NCBI GenBank assembly: GCA_964389025.1
Contig: CAYMCQ010000051.1
Span: forward strand, 1-30,113
Reading direction: 5' to 3'
Source: CAYMCQ01 sp964389025
GTDB taxonomy: Bacteria > Verrucomicrobiota > Verrucomicrobiia > Limisphaerales > CAYMCQ01
DNA: 30,113 nt
Under the pieces are notes generated by a model. It was not told the DNA's origin. It ran no database searches and saw only the letters and a list, made by a program, of their open reading frames with translations. A program made the position numbers and the translations under genes. Positions within the stretch are counted from its first letter, which is position 1. Every line of letters begins with the position of its first letter. Below, piece by piece: positions 14,779 through 22,576 of the stretch.

Positions 14779-15467
14779 TTGGGATCCATCAACCACAGTA
14801 GGTCGTTCAAGGCGTGACCGAGAATAAACGGCCAGATGTTTTTCAAAATTGCATAAGCCAGCGATGCAACTATTCCATACGAAAACGCAAGGAACAAACC
14901 TTGAACGCCGCCTTCCCAGTGAACAGAAGCAAAAACCGAGGAAGAAATAATTACAAACAGCGCATTGCCACTTTCATTGTCATCGAACAACCGTTTGAAC
15001 ATGCCGCGATAAATCATTTCTTCGACAATGCCTGCTGACAGAGAAAAAAATAAAAGTGCCGAAACACGCGGAAGACCGTTCGTTGGGATAAGGTTTTTAT
15101 AGCTGAAATCTACTGCTCCATAGTTGATGGGAAAAAGAATCTGGCGTCCTAAAATTGCCGCTACAAACAGAGCGCGAAGAATCAGAGTCACAGCTACGAG
15201 CGAAACCAAAAAAAGTGCGAGGTTTTGTTTTCCAGCCACAGAATGATGAAATCCGAGATCTCGGTTCGTGAAAAGTTTGTGCCTGATTCCGATGGCGTAG
15301 ATGACTACCGGCAGAAAAACCCAAGCCAAGATTTGTGCCGTCCAAAATTGCCCCGGCGAATACTGTAACCATGGATTGTAAAAACCATTCAACTCATACG
15401 GCAGAATCCCGATAAAGATTAGACAGGCGATTAATATACGTTTTCGATTCGGAGAATCTATGGTCAT
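14775..15467 (-). CDS. CPBP-family intramembrane metalloprotease
   Basis: This is a multi-pass membrane protein of the CPBP (CAAX protease/bacteriocin-processing, Abi) family. The three conserved motifs are present: EEMIYRGMF (EExxxR), the SVFASVHW helix with its His, and HALNDLLW at the end. Several hydrophobic helices precede them (ILIACLIFIGILPYE, ILAWVFLPVVIYAIG, LALFLVSLVAVTLILRALF). The length is 230 residues. I use the ATG at 15467; a TTG three codons upstream is also in frame. That region is part of a short repeat (CACAGATTGACACAGATG), so the start codon lies inside it. The gene is 17 bp downstream of the acyltransferase fusion and overlaps the hydrolase gene. Its natural substrate is unknown. 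Confidence 0.87.
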   Translation of the reverse strand: MTIDSPNRKRILIACLIFIGILPYELNGFYNPWLQYSPGQFWTAQILAWVFLPVVIYAIGIRHKLFTNRDLGFHHSVAGKQNLALFLVSLVAVTLILRALFVAAILGRQILFPINYGAVDFSYKNLIPTNGLPRVSALLFFSLSAGIVEEMIYRGMFKRLFDDNESGNALFVIISSSVFASVHWEGGVQGLFLAFSYGIVASLAYAILKNIWPFILGHALNDLLWLMDPK

Positions 15468-15484
15468 CTGTGTCAATCTGTGGC
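15460..15484. repeat. Short repeat holding the CPBP start codon
   Basis: On the minus strand CACAGATTGACACAGATGACC holds two copies of CACAGAT(T/G)GA; the second supplies the ATG start. A related phrase, AACCACGGATGAAC, is just upstream of aroA at about 30051. I recall a widespread verrucomicrobial repeat with the words ACCACGGATG and CACAGAT, unverified. Confidence 0.45.
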
Positions 15485-17611
15485 TTAAACCATCTTCTCC
15501 AACTCACGATAATTCACCTTGCCCGTGCCGAGCTTCGGAATCTCACGCACCACTTTCAACTCACGCGGCGCGGAAATGTTGCTCAAGCCTTTCGCGCGAA
15601 TCGCCGCGCGCACTTCATCGAGCTGCAACCGCGCTTCGTTTGTCACCGCGATGAGTTTTTCACCTTTTTCAGAATCCTGCCGGGCGATGACAGCGATGGA
15701 AAAACGCAGGTCGAACTGCGGAAACGCCCCGGCCAGCGCGTCTTCAACCGCCGTCAAGCTGACCATCTCGCCGCTGACTTTCGCGAAGCGTTTCAGCCGG
15801 CCGAGAATAAAAAGAAAACCCTCCTTGTCCACGCGCGCGATGTCGCCGGTGTCATACCAGCCGTTGAGCGACTTGAATTTCGCGTTCACGTCAGGATTCA
15901 GATAGCCGCGCATCACATTGGATCCGCGCACCAGCAACCGCCCGCCTTCGCTCACGCCTTCCACCGCCTCCAGTTTCCATTCGATCCCTGGCAAAAATTT
16001 TCCCGCCGAACCGACGCGCGGACGGATTGGCGTGTTTGCGGTCACGCACGGGCTGCATTCCGTCGCGCCGTAGCCCTCGATCACACGGACGCCGAATTTC
16101 TCGCTCCACACACGCGACGTCGCTTCCTGCAACTTTTCCGCTCCAGCGAACAGATATCGCAGCGAGCGAAAGTCGTAGGGATTCGCCTTGCGCGCGTAAC
16201 CATTGAGGAACGTGTTTGTGCCGAACATCACCGTGCAATTCAGATTGTAGAACGCCGCCGGGACGATCCTGTAATGCAGCGGCGAAAGATAAATGAAGGT
16301 AAAAATCCCGCGCACCAGCGGCAGCAATGTGCCGACGGTCAGCCCGAAACTGTGGAATAACGGCATCGCGTTGAAGAATCTGTCCGTGTCCACGAGATCA
16401 ATGACCGCCAGCATTTGATGGATGTTTGCCAAAAGATTTTTGTGCGTCAGTTCAACGCCCTTCGGCGCGGCTTCTGAGCCGCTGGTGAACAGGATGACGG
16501 CGGTTGCTTCGGTGGATTGCCTATTGCCTATTGCCGATCGCCAATTGAATTTGACACGCGATGCAGCGCGAAACTTTTCCCAGCCAGAAATCGCCTCTCG
16601 CACGTCTTCGAGCAGAACAATCTTAATGCCCGCAGCCTTGAACGGTTCAACGTCCAGTTTTGCGCCCTCAAGGAATTTTTGCGACGTGATGACGTGCTCT
16701 AACCCCGCCAGTTGAGCGCACACGAGCATCGTTGCGACACCGCTCGTGTAATTCAACACCGCTGGGATTTTGTTCGCCGCCCACAGACTCAAAATCGTGA
16801 CCGGCGTTGCATTCACATTTGGCAGCATAACGCCGATGCGTTGCCCGCCTTCGCCAAACTTTTTCCGCCACTGCCCAGCCAGCAGGCTCGCGCCGACGAG
16901 CAATCGCCGGTTCGTCACCGTCTTCATCGTCACGTCCTGCAGGGCGATTTGCTTCGGTCGTTGCCGCGCGCTGGCGACGATTGCTTCCAGCACCGTGCCC
17001 GCGCCGAATTCCATTTCGACTTCGAACTGCTGATTGATCATTCGCTGATACAACCAGTCCGTCAGTGTCGCGCGCGCTTCGCTCGTCGAGACGTGTTCCA
17101 GATGCGGCGGCGTGAGCACGCCGCTGAAATGCGCGGTCACGGGCTGGAAGAATTTTTTCCAGTTCGGATTTGGCGAGAACGGCACTCGACCCGCGCCGCG
17201 CAGATATGCCGTGATGACTTTCGCGTTCGTCTTGTGCAGCAGAAAGCCCGTGCCGTCGAACAGCCGCATGAGCGACCCGGTGCGCGACATCCGGCCTTCG
17301 GGAAAAAGCACGAGCCGTCCGCCCTTTCGCAAAAACTCCGCCATGTGCCGGACGGCGTAAGGCGAGTTCATATCCACCGGGAACGTGCGGTGGTTGATCA
17401 TGATTTTTTTGTGCAGCCAGCTCGTCTCCGCGCTCTCCCGCGAAACCACGAACTTCCAGTCGTCATCAAGGCAGACGCCTATGAACACCCAATCAATCCA
17501 CGACAAATGGTTCGGCAACAGCAACACCGGCCCGGGCGTTTTCAGCGCGTCCACGTTGAACGCGCGAAAGCCGTAAAGCAAACGAGCCAGCCAGTGGAGA
17601 AATGATTTCAT
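15485..17611 (-). CDS. aas: Fused acyltransferase / acyl-ACP synthetase (Aas-like)
   Basis: This is a two-domain protein of 708 residues. The N-terminal PlsC-type acyltransferase has NHLSWID at 34-40 and FPEGRMS at 103-109. The C-terminal half is an AMP-forming acyl ligase with VILFTSGSEAAPKGVELTH, the motif GYGATECSP, YDTGDIARVDKEGFLFILGR and the closing GTGKVNYRELEKM with the catalytic Lys. This is the layout of E. coli Aas, which re-acylates lysophosphatidylethanolamine after lipoprotein maturation. Its natural partner, an Lnt-like gene, lies just upstream, now separated by a toxin-antitoxin pair. A tandem-word repeat is inserted at about residues 356-366, just before the ligase nucleotide-binding motif. 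The ATG at 17611 is well supported. Substrate specificity is inferred. Confidence 0.9.
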   Translation of the reverse strand: MKSFLHWLARLLYGFRAFNVDALKTPGPVLLLPNHLSWIDWVFIGVCLDDDWKFVVSRESAETSWLHKKIMINHRTFPVDMNSPYAVRHMAEFLRKGGRLVLFPEGRMSRTGSLMRLFDGTGFLLHKTNAKVITAYLRGAGRVPFSPNPNWKKFFQPVTAHFSGVLTPPHLEHVSTSEARATLTDWLYQRMINQQFEVEMEFGAGTVLEAIVASARQRPKQIALQDVTMKTVTNRRLLVGASLLAGQWRKKFGEGGQRIGVMLPNVNATPVTILSLWAANKIPAVLNYTSGVATMLVCAQLAGLEHVITSQKFLEGAKLDVEPFKAAGIKIVLLEDVREAISGWEKFRAASRVKFNWRSAIGNRQSTEATAVILFTSGSEAAPKGVELTHKNLLANIHQMLAVIDLVDTDRFFNAMPLFHSFGLTVGTLLPLVRGIFTFIYLSPLHYRIVPAAFYNLNCTVMFGTNTFLNGYARKANPYDFRSLRYLFAGAEKLQEATSRVWSEKFGVRVIEGYGATECSPCVTANTPIRPRVGSAGKFLPGIEWKLEAVEGVSEGGRLLVRGSNVMRGYLNPDVNAKFKSLNGWYDTGDIARVDKEGFLFILGRLKRFAKVSGEMVSLTAVEDALAGAFPQFDLRFSIAVIARQDSEKGEKLIAVTNEARLQLDEVRAAIRAKGLSNISAPRELKVVREIPKLGTGKVNYRELEKMV
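16516..16545. repeat. Tandem-word repeat inside aas
   Basis: ATTGCCT is repeated twice and followed by ATTGCCGATCGCCAAT. It encodes WRSAIGNRQST in frame, directly before the adenylation motif of the ligase domain. It shares the 9-mer ATTGCCGAT and the tandem design with the element inside nadB. Confidence 0.65.
17558..17602. repeat. Direct repeat flanking the toxin-antitoxin pair, left copy
   Basis: These 45 bp match 18318-18362 without gaps at 40 positions, including identical blocks of 18 and 16 bases. This copy is the 5' end of the intact aas-like gene. The repeat unit spans 760 bp and encloses the DUF433/PIN-like pair. Confidence 0.85.
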
Positions 17612-17744
17612 GCGGAAGATCTTTTTGAAAATTTTCGCAATAGCATTGCATGGAGATTATGGAAACGCCGCTGAAGCCTCAACCGTCATTTCCGGGAATA
17701 GTTTTAGCATGGCAATCAAGCGCGAAACGTGGTAAAAGAAAACC

Positions 17745-17996
17745 ATGAAAACAAATGTTATCAAGCAGCCAATGCACGTTGCGTTGGGCAATTACATCGT
17801 GGCCGACCCGGAGATTCTCGGTGGCGAGCCGGTGTTTCGCGGCACGCGCGTGCCGGTGGCGTCGCTGTTTGAGCATTTGGAAAGCGACTGTTCGCTTGAC
17901 GAATTCCTGGAAAATTTTCCGACCGTGACTCGTGACGCGGCGGTGGCGGTTCTCATGGGCGCACAAGAGTTGACACTCGAAAGGGCGCGAAGGTGA
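17745..17996 (+). CDS. DUF433 antitoxin-like protein
   Basis: This 83-residue protein has the DUF433 pattern: IVADPEILGGEPVFRGTRVPVASLFEHLE, then LDEFLENFPTVTRDAAVAVL. DUF433 proteins are short helix-turn-helix-like partners of PIN-like toxins in predicted type II toxin-antitoxin systems. Its stop overlaps the GTG start of the next gene in a GTGA overlap, as expected for such a pair. It is the only plus-strand pair inside a minus-strand lipid cluster. An ATG at 17745 preceded by a purine-rich AAAGAAAA is the natural start. Function is inferred from family and neighbour. Confidence 0.85.
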   Translation: MKTNVIKQPMHVALGNYIVADPEILGGEPVFRGTRVPVASLFEHLESDCSLDEFLENFPTVTRDAAVAVLMGAQELTLERARR

Positions 17997-18316
17997 CGGT
18001 GCTTGTTGACGAGTGCGTGCCACTCAAACTCGCGCGCCTGCTGACCGGGCACACCTTCATCACAGCGCAGCAAAAAGGCTGGGGCGGTTTTAAAAATGGA
18101 AAACTTCTCACCTTGGCCGAACCGGAGTTCGATCTGTTTCTCACCAGCGACCGCAACTTGCAGTATCAACAAAATCTCAGAGGCCGGAAAATCGCCATCC
18201 TGCTTTTGTCCATGAACCACTGGCCAACCTTGAAAAGGCAAGCGCGGCTGGTGCAAACTGCGCTGGATAAAATCCGGCAGGGTGAATTCGTGCGGGTGGA
18301 AATTCCAAAAAGCTGA
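17993..18316 (+). CDS. DUF5615 PIN-like toxin candidate
   Basis: This 107-residue protein matches the DUF5615 PIN-like family. The N-terminal VLVDECVPLKLARLL carries acidic residues of a PIN-type nuclease site. The central GWGGFKNGKLLTLAE and FDLFLTSDRNLQYQQNLRGRKIAILLL include the D-R-N-L motif typical of the family. PIN-like toxins are thought to cut RNA. It starts with GTG overlapping the antitoxin stop and ends at the edge of a direct repeat. No nuclease activity can be shown from sequence alone. Confidence 0.83.
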   Translation: MTVLVDECVPLKLARLLTGHTFITAQQKGWGGFKNGKLLTLAEPEFDLFLTSDRNLQYQQNLRGRKIAILLLSMNHWPTLKRQARLVQTALDKIRQGEFVRVEIPKS

Positions 18317-18317
18317 C

Positions 18318-18362
18318 GAACGCGCGAAAGCCGTAGAGTTATCGAACCAGCCAGTGGAGAAA
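18318..18362. repeat. Direct repeat flanking the toxin-antitoxin pair, right copy
   Basis: This is the partner of 17558-17602 (40 of 45 bases identical, no gaps). It starts two bases after the PIN-like gene ends. Weaker similarity continues towards the 3' end of the Lnt-like gene. Confidence 0.85.
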
Positions 18363-18374
18363 AGTTTTCAACAT
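18318..18374 (-). pseudogene. Truncated second copy of the aas 5' end
   Basis: On the minus strand an ATG at 18374 begins M-L-K-T-F-L-H-W-L-V-R, then a stop, then L-Y-G-F-R-A-F. The intact aas begins M-K-S-F-L-H-W-L-A-R-L-L-Y-G-F-R-A-F. The copy is therefore a decayed start of an acyltransferase gene, cut off after about 19 codons. Its ATG overlaps the stop of the Lnt-like gene, which suggests that lnt was once directly coupled to aas. Confidence 0.75.
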
Positions 18375-19774
18375 GAAATTTTCTTGGGAGATTTTCGTCG
18401 CAACGATTGCGCTGTCAAAACAATGATGACAAGCACGGAGACGAAAACACAAAATGGCGCAAGAATTCTATCCAACGGCAGCGAGCCTTTGCGGTCCAGA
18501 TTTGCTCCAAAGAAAATCATTTCGCCGTCACCGGGAAAAGGCGCGGTGGCGCGCACCCATCCGAATTCATTCACGCCCTGCGAAATCCCCGAACTCGCGA
18601 GTCGAAAAATAGGAATTCCGTATTCCGCCGCCCGCACCGGCGCTACGCGCGCGTGCAGTTCATGCTGACGACGACCCCAATCCGCCACATCCATCGTCGG
18701 AACGATAAGCATCTGTGCGCCCTGCCGCACAAGTTCATCCGTAACGCGCGTGTAGCTCAAGTCGTAGCAAATGCAAATGCCGATCTTGCCCCACGGCGAT
18801 TCCCACAACTTTTGTTCCGGCGCGGGAAGACCGTCTTTGAAGAACTGGATTGGCACACTCTTGGCCTGTTTGAAAACCACCTCGCCGTTTGTGCTGATGA
18901 CGAACGCGGTGTTGTAAAAATCATTGTTTGGTGCGTCTTCCTTCCCGCCAACGATAAGAAATTTCTGGTGGTCGCGGCACCAGTTTTTCATTTCCTGCGG
19001 CGGCAATCCTCCAAGAGTGTATTCGCTCAACACAAGTAGTTCGGCGTTGGGATTTTTCTCAACTAAGGTGTCAAGCGCAGTCATGATTGTTTCCGTGTCC
19101 TGAAATTCCAACTGGATACCTGCCACACGAATCGTTGTGCTTGGTTTGGATCTCGACGTGGCGAGGCTGGGGAGCCAAAATCCGACCACAAAAATAAGAG
19201 AAACAATAAACAGAACAATTGCTGTAAGTTTATCAAAAGCCAAAAAAAGAGCCCGATAGAACACCAAAAGAAATCCTATAAAATACATGCCGTAGGTTTC
19301 AAAACGGACTATTGGCCAGGAGGAAAATGCATAACCAACATTCAACCACGAAAACCGCAGGCAATAAAGTTCGCTCCGAAAATATTCCAGCCCTGTCCAG
19401 AGAAACGGAATGAGCATCGCCGCCCACGGCAATTTGAAATTTACGAGACAAAGCCGCGACAACATCACGAACAGCCCCAGCCAGAATGCCAGCACGAACC
19501 AAAGCGCAATCGCCGCCGGGCCGAAGATTGTGTAAAAGCAGATGAGTTGTATTGGATAGGCCAGCATCCCGACGGCCAACCCAAAATAAAACGCCTGCCG
19601 GCCCGTCTCCACCCGCGCCAGAGAAATCAGGCAGTAGAGATAAACGACGATGAGAAAACTCAAGGCGTTGAACGAATACGCCAGAGTGAACGAGGCGACC
19701 GCCGCCAGCAGATACAAAAAACCTTTCGCAAGACTCAGCGGTTTGGTTTCCATTTTGTTCGCCGGGGAATCCAT
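18368..19774 (-). CDS. lnt: Apolipoprotein N-acyltransferase-like protein (Lnt)
   Basis: Lnt adds the third acyl chain to lipoproteins in the inner membrane. The N-terminal half has a run of hydrophobic helices. The C-terminal half is a carbon-nitrogen hydrolase domain with the expected triad: Glu in LVLSEYTLG, Lys in FKQAKSVPIQFFKDG and Cys in GICICYDLSYTRV. A last hydrophobic helix (ILAPFCVFVSVLVIIVLTAQ) returns it to the membrane. I use the ATG at 19774 (468 residues); an ATG at 19753 is also possible. The open frame runs 49 codons further upstream, but that part is a repeat element. Compared with E. coli Lnt it is divergent, so the lipoprotein role is inferred, supported by the nearby Aas-like gene. 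Confidence 0.82.
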   Translation of the reverse strand: MDSPANKMETKPLSLAKGFLYLLAAVASFTLAYSFNALSFLIVVYLYCLISLARVETGRQAFYFGLAVGMLAYPIQLICFYTIFGPAAIALWFVLAFWLGLFVMLSRLCLVNFKLPWAAMLIPFLWTGLEYFRSELYCLRFSWLNVGYAFSSWPIVRFETYGMYFIGFLLVFYRALFLAFDKLTAIVLFIVSLIFVVGFWLPSLATSRSKPSTTIRVAGIQLEFQDTETIMTALDTLVEKNPNAELLVLSEYTLGGLPPQEMKNWCRDHQKFLIVGGKEDAPNNDFYNTAFVISTNGEVVFKQAKSVPIQFFKDGLPAPEQKLWESPWGKIGICICYDLSYTRVTDELVRQGAQMLIVPTMDVADWGRRQHELHARVAPVRAAEYGIPIFRLASSGISQGVNEFGWVRATAPFPGDGEMIFFGANLDRKGSLPLDRILAPFCVFVSVLVIIVLTAQSLRRKSPKKISC

Positions 19775-19820
19775 TGATGCGAGCGTAGGAAAATCAGTCT
19801 GTTCGCTCAACTCGCAAATT

Positions 19821-19909
19821 GCTTGGAGTTCCGCCTTCAGTCGGTTCGAGAAAATTTCGCGTGAACTGGAATTCATCCCTCCAGACCGCCAAAAGGCGGG
19901 ACTCCAAGC
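19821..19909. repeat. Inverted repeat in the lnt-radC intergenic region
   Basis: GCTTGGAGTTCCGCC (19821-19835) and GGCGGGACTCCAAGC (19895-19909) pair at 14 of 15 positions. The right arm has its own hairpin CCGCC-AAAA-GGCGG. It lies between the divergent lnt and radC starts. Confidence 0.7.
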
Positions 19910-19978
19910 CGTGGCGCTCATTTATGTGCCGTTCATTTTTTTATTCGCCTTCTTCCGCTGTTTCGCTACAACTCGCGC

Positions 19979-20692
19979 ATGACCCAAAGCTTGCGCATGA
20001 AGGACATGCCGGACACAGAGCGTCCGCGCGAACGGCTTGCGGCCAAAGGGCCGGATGCATTGAGCCACGCCGAACTCATCGCCATTCTTTTACGCACGGG
20101 ATTGAAAGGGATGAATGCCGTTGATGTCGGGAGTTTTCTCATCAAAGCCTATGGCAACTCGTTGCACGCTCTGGCAATGGCAACGGTGGATGACTTGCGC
20201 AAAATCAAGGGCATCGGGCGCGACAAGGCTGTGACGCTCATCGCGGCGTTTGAACTGGCACAGCGAATGGCAAAAGAATTGCCGGAGGAATCGCCCGTGC
20301 TCGACACGCCGGAAGCGGTGGTGGCTTTGTTGAGGGCCAAGAACCGGTTGCGTGGCGAGGAGACTTTGCAGGTTTTGCTGCTCAACGTGCGACGGCGGCT
20401 GATCCGGATTGACGATCTCGCGCAAGGCACGGTGGACACGATTCTGTTCGATCCGCGACAGGTTTTGAAGCCCGCCATCGCAGCCAATGCCGCCGCCATC
20501 ATCATCGTCCACAACCATCCCAGCGGAGACCCATCGCCATCCGAGGCGGACATCAAGGTGACGCGGGATTTGATCCGCGCGGCCAAACTGTTGAAAATCG
20601 AAGTGCTCGACCATGTGATTCTTGGCCGGAAAACCAAGGAGCGGGAAAAGGACTGGGCGTCATTGCGCGAACTTGGTCATTTTTATTCTTGA
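19979..20692 (+). CDS. radC: RadC family (JAB/MPN domain) protein
   Basis: This is a RadC/UPF0758 protein of 237 residues. The N-terminal part has a helix-hairpin-helix-like region (LRKIKGIGRDKAVTLIAAFEL). The C-terminal domain carries the JAMM metal motif HNHPSGDPSPSEAD, with LDHVILG downstream. The name comes from an old link to DNA repair that was later withdrawn; the function is unknown. The start is the ATG at 19979. It diverges from the lnt-like gene across a repeat-rich gap and is followed 52 bp later by lpxA on the same strand. Confidence 0.93.
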   Translation: MTQSLRMKDMPDTERPRERLAAKGPDALSHAELIAILLRTGLKGMNAVDVGSFLIKAYGNSLHALAMATVDDLRKIKGIGRDKAVTLIAAFELAQRMAKELPEESPVLDTPEAVVALLRAKNRLRGEETLQVLLLNVRRRLIRIDDLAQGTVDTILFDPRQVLKPAIAANAAAIIIVHNHPSGDPSPSEADIKVTRDLIRAAKLLKIEVLDHVILGRKTKEREKDWASLRELGHFYS

Positions 20693-20744
20693 GGCGCGGC
20701 GGATTTCAGCTATTGGCTTTGCAGGATTCGGTTGAATCCACCGA

Positions 20745-21551
20745 ATGATTCATCCAACAGCGATCATTCATCCAAAAGCGGAACTTCACGAGTCCGTGAA
20801 GGTCGGGCCATACGCCGTCATCGAAACCGGCGTGGTCATCGGCAAGGATTGTGTCATTGGCTCGCACGTCATTCTCATGGGCGACACCCTCATCGGCGCG
20901 AACAATAAATTCCACGCCGGCTGCAAGATTGGCGACGCTCCGCAGGATTTGAAATACAGAAACGAGGTCACGCAACTGCGGATTGGCGACAACAACATCT
21001 TCCGCGAACAGGTCACGATTCATCGCTCTGCCATCGCTTCGGAAGCCACGGTCATCGGCTCGAACAATTATTTGATGGTCAACTGCCACGTCGGCCACAA
21101 CTGCTCCATCGGCAATCACGTCATCATGGCCAACGGCGCGCTCCTCGGCGGTCACGTCGTTGTCGCGGATCGCGCGTTCCTTTCCGGGAATTGCCTCGTT
21201 CACCAGTTTGTGCGCGTCGGCACGGTGGCGTTGATGCAGGGCGGCGCGGCGATAAGCAAAGACCTGCCGCCCTACACGGTCGCGCGCGGCGACAACGGCA
21301 TTTGCGGCTTGAACGTGCTGGGACTGCGGCGCGCCGGATTCAATGCGGAGCAGCGTGCAGAATTGAAGCGGCTTTACCGCAAATTGTTCCGCACCGGGAT
21401 GCGTTTGCGGGCAGCCATCGCCGAAGCGCGGAAACAATTCACCAGCCCCGCCGCGCAGACGATGCTGGATTTTGTTTCGACCGCCAAACGCGGGATTTGC
21501 ATGGATGTTGGCAGCAAATTTTTTGTTGGAACGGATTCGGAGGAGGCGTGA
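20745..21551 (+). CDS. lpxA: Acyl-ACP--UDP-N-acetylglucosamine O-acyltransferase
   Basis: LpxA performs the first step of lipid A synthesis, moving a 3-hydroxyacyl chain from ACP to UDP-GlcNAc in the cytoplasm. The first ~180 residues are hexapeptide repeats of a left-handed beta-helix. The catalytic region LMVNCHVGHNCSIGNHV has the paired His, and LVHQFVRVGTVALMQGGAAISKDLPPY precedes the helical C-terminal domain (GLNVLGLRRAGF). The length is 268 residues, usual for LpxA. Its presence shows an LPS-bearing outer membrane. It stands alone: lpxD, fabZ and lpxB, its usual neighbours, are not in the window. Confidence 0.95.
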   Translation: MIHPTAIIHPKAELHESVKVGPYAVIETGVVIGKDCVIGSHVILMGDTLIGANNKFHAGCKIGDAPQDLKYRNEVTQLRIGDNNIFREQVTIHRSAIASEATVIGSNNYLMVNCHVGHNCSIGNHVIMANGALLGGHVVVADRAFLSGNCLVHQFVRVGTVALMQGGAAISKDLPPYTVARGDNGICGLNVLGLRRAGFNAEQRAELKRLYRKLFRTGMRLRAAIAEARKQFTSPAAQTMLDFVSTAKRGICMDVGSKFFVGTDSEEA

Positions 21552-21607
21552 ACCCGGCAAATTGAGCTTTTGACGGAACGGCAAGTTTCAGCTACGGTTG
21601 ACTACGC

Positions 21608-22573
21608 ATGAGTATCGAAATGCCACGCAACATTTGGAAAATTTTTCCCGCCGCTGCCGTCGCGCTGGTTTTCGTGGCACACGTCTCTGCGCAGCAATCC
21701 CTGCCTGCCGACACCACAGCAAGCACCACGTCCTCGACGGATCTGCTCCAGCCGGTTTCAAAAACGTGGAAGGACAAAATGCTGGAAAAACAGTTGCGAA
21801 GCGGCGCGACGAAATCGTTCGGCTTCGAACCGGGTTCGTTGACCGGCGTGGCGGTTGCACCCGCGCCATCCAGCCGCAACACGGAATCTCCCGCCGCGAA
21901 ACGCCGCAGGGAACAGCTCGAACAGATGAGGTATCTCATGATCATGAACGCGGATGATCCCTCCAAAGGCTCGACCCTCGACGATTTGTTGAACTTGCAG
22001 GGCTTGGATGCTGACAAGCAAACTTCGGGCTCGCCGCTGGGAAAACTTTATTTGAAGCAGTTGCAAAATGAGCGCAGCGCCGCGACCAATCGCGCCAAAG
22101 CCGAACTTGATTATCGCAACGATTCCAACCCACTCCTTGCCTCGGGTTCAGAAAACCGCAACGGCGCGGCACAGGCGAATTCGTTTCTGAAAAATTCCAC
22201 CGACCCGCGCAGCGCGGCGCCTTCGAGCGCGTCGCTTTTTCCCGACCTGTTCAATCCGCCGGCGAGTTCGCCGAGCCAGGCTCGCTTCCAACAGGCGCAC
22301 GTGAACGAATTCCGGCAGATGCTCGACGCGCGGTCGCCCGGCTCCAGCCCTTCGGCATCGTTGGGCGGTAATTCCGGCCCGTCGCCGTCGGGCTTCGGCA
22401 AAATGCTTAACAGCTTTTCGACGCCCGCGGCAAACCCCGGCTTGCGGCCCAGCGCGGCAGCGACTCCTGCTTTGTCGCCCCAGCCGACCGCACAACCTTC
22501 AGCCTACCAGCCGTCGCAGCCCCAAGCCAAAGAGCCGCTGCCAGGCTACGTTCCACCGAGACGACGGTTTTGA
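21608..22573 (+). CDS. Secreted Pro/Ser/Ala-rich protein of unknown function
   Basis: I do not recognise a family. The N-terminus is a signal peptide (IFPAAAVALVFVAHVSAQ) with cleavage likely after SAQ. A charged region follows with KRRREQLEQMRYLMIMNADD and DDLLNLQGLDADK. The C-terminal half is low-complexity, rich in Ser, Pro and Ala (SASLGGNSGPSPSG, AAATPALSPQPTAQPSAYQP), and ends PGYVPPRRRF. It would be exported to the periplasm or cell surface. I take the ATG at 21608; an ATG 12 bp later is an alternative. It follows lpxA by 56 bp and is convergent with moeA, ending four bases before the moeA stop. Confidence 0.75.
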   Translation: MSIEMPRNIWKIFPAAAVALVFVAHVSAQQSLPADTTASTTSSTDLLQPVSKTWKDKMLEKQLRSGATKSFGFEPGSLTGVAVAPAPSSRNTESPAAKRRREQLEQMRYLMIMNADDPSKGSTLDDLLNLQGLDADKQTSGSPLGKLYLKQLQNERSAATNRAKAELDYRNDSNPLLASGSENRNGAAQANSFLKNSTDPRSAAPSSASLFPDLFNPPASSPSQARFQQAHVNEFRQMLDARSPGSSPSASLGGNSGPSPSGFGKMLNSFSTPAANPGLRPSAAATPALSPQPTAQPSAYQPSQPQAKEPLPGYVPPRRRF

Positions 22574-22576
22574 TTT

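Noticed and set aside
19775..19921. N-terminal extension of the Lnt-like protein
   Set aside because: The extra 49 codons translate the GCTTGGAGT...ACTCCAAGC repeat and precede the first conserved membrane helix.
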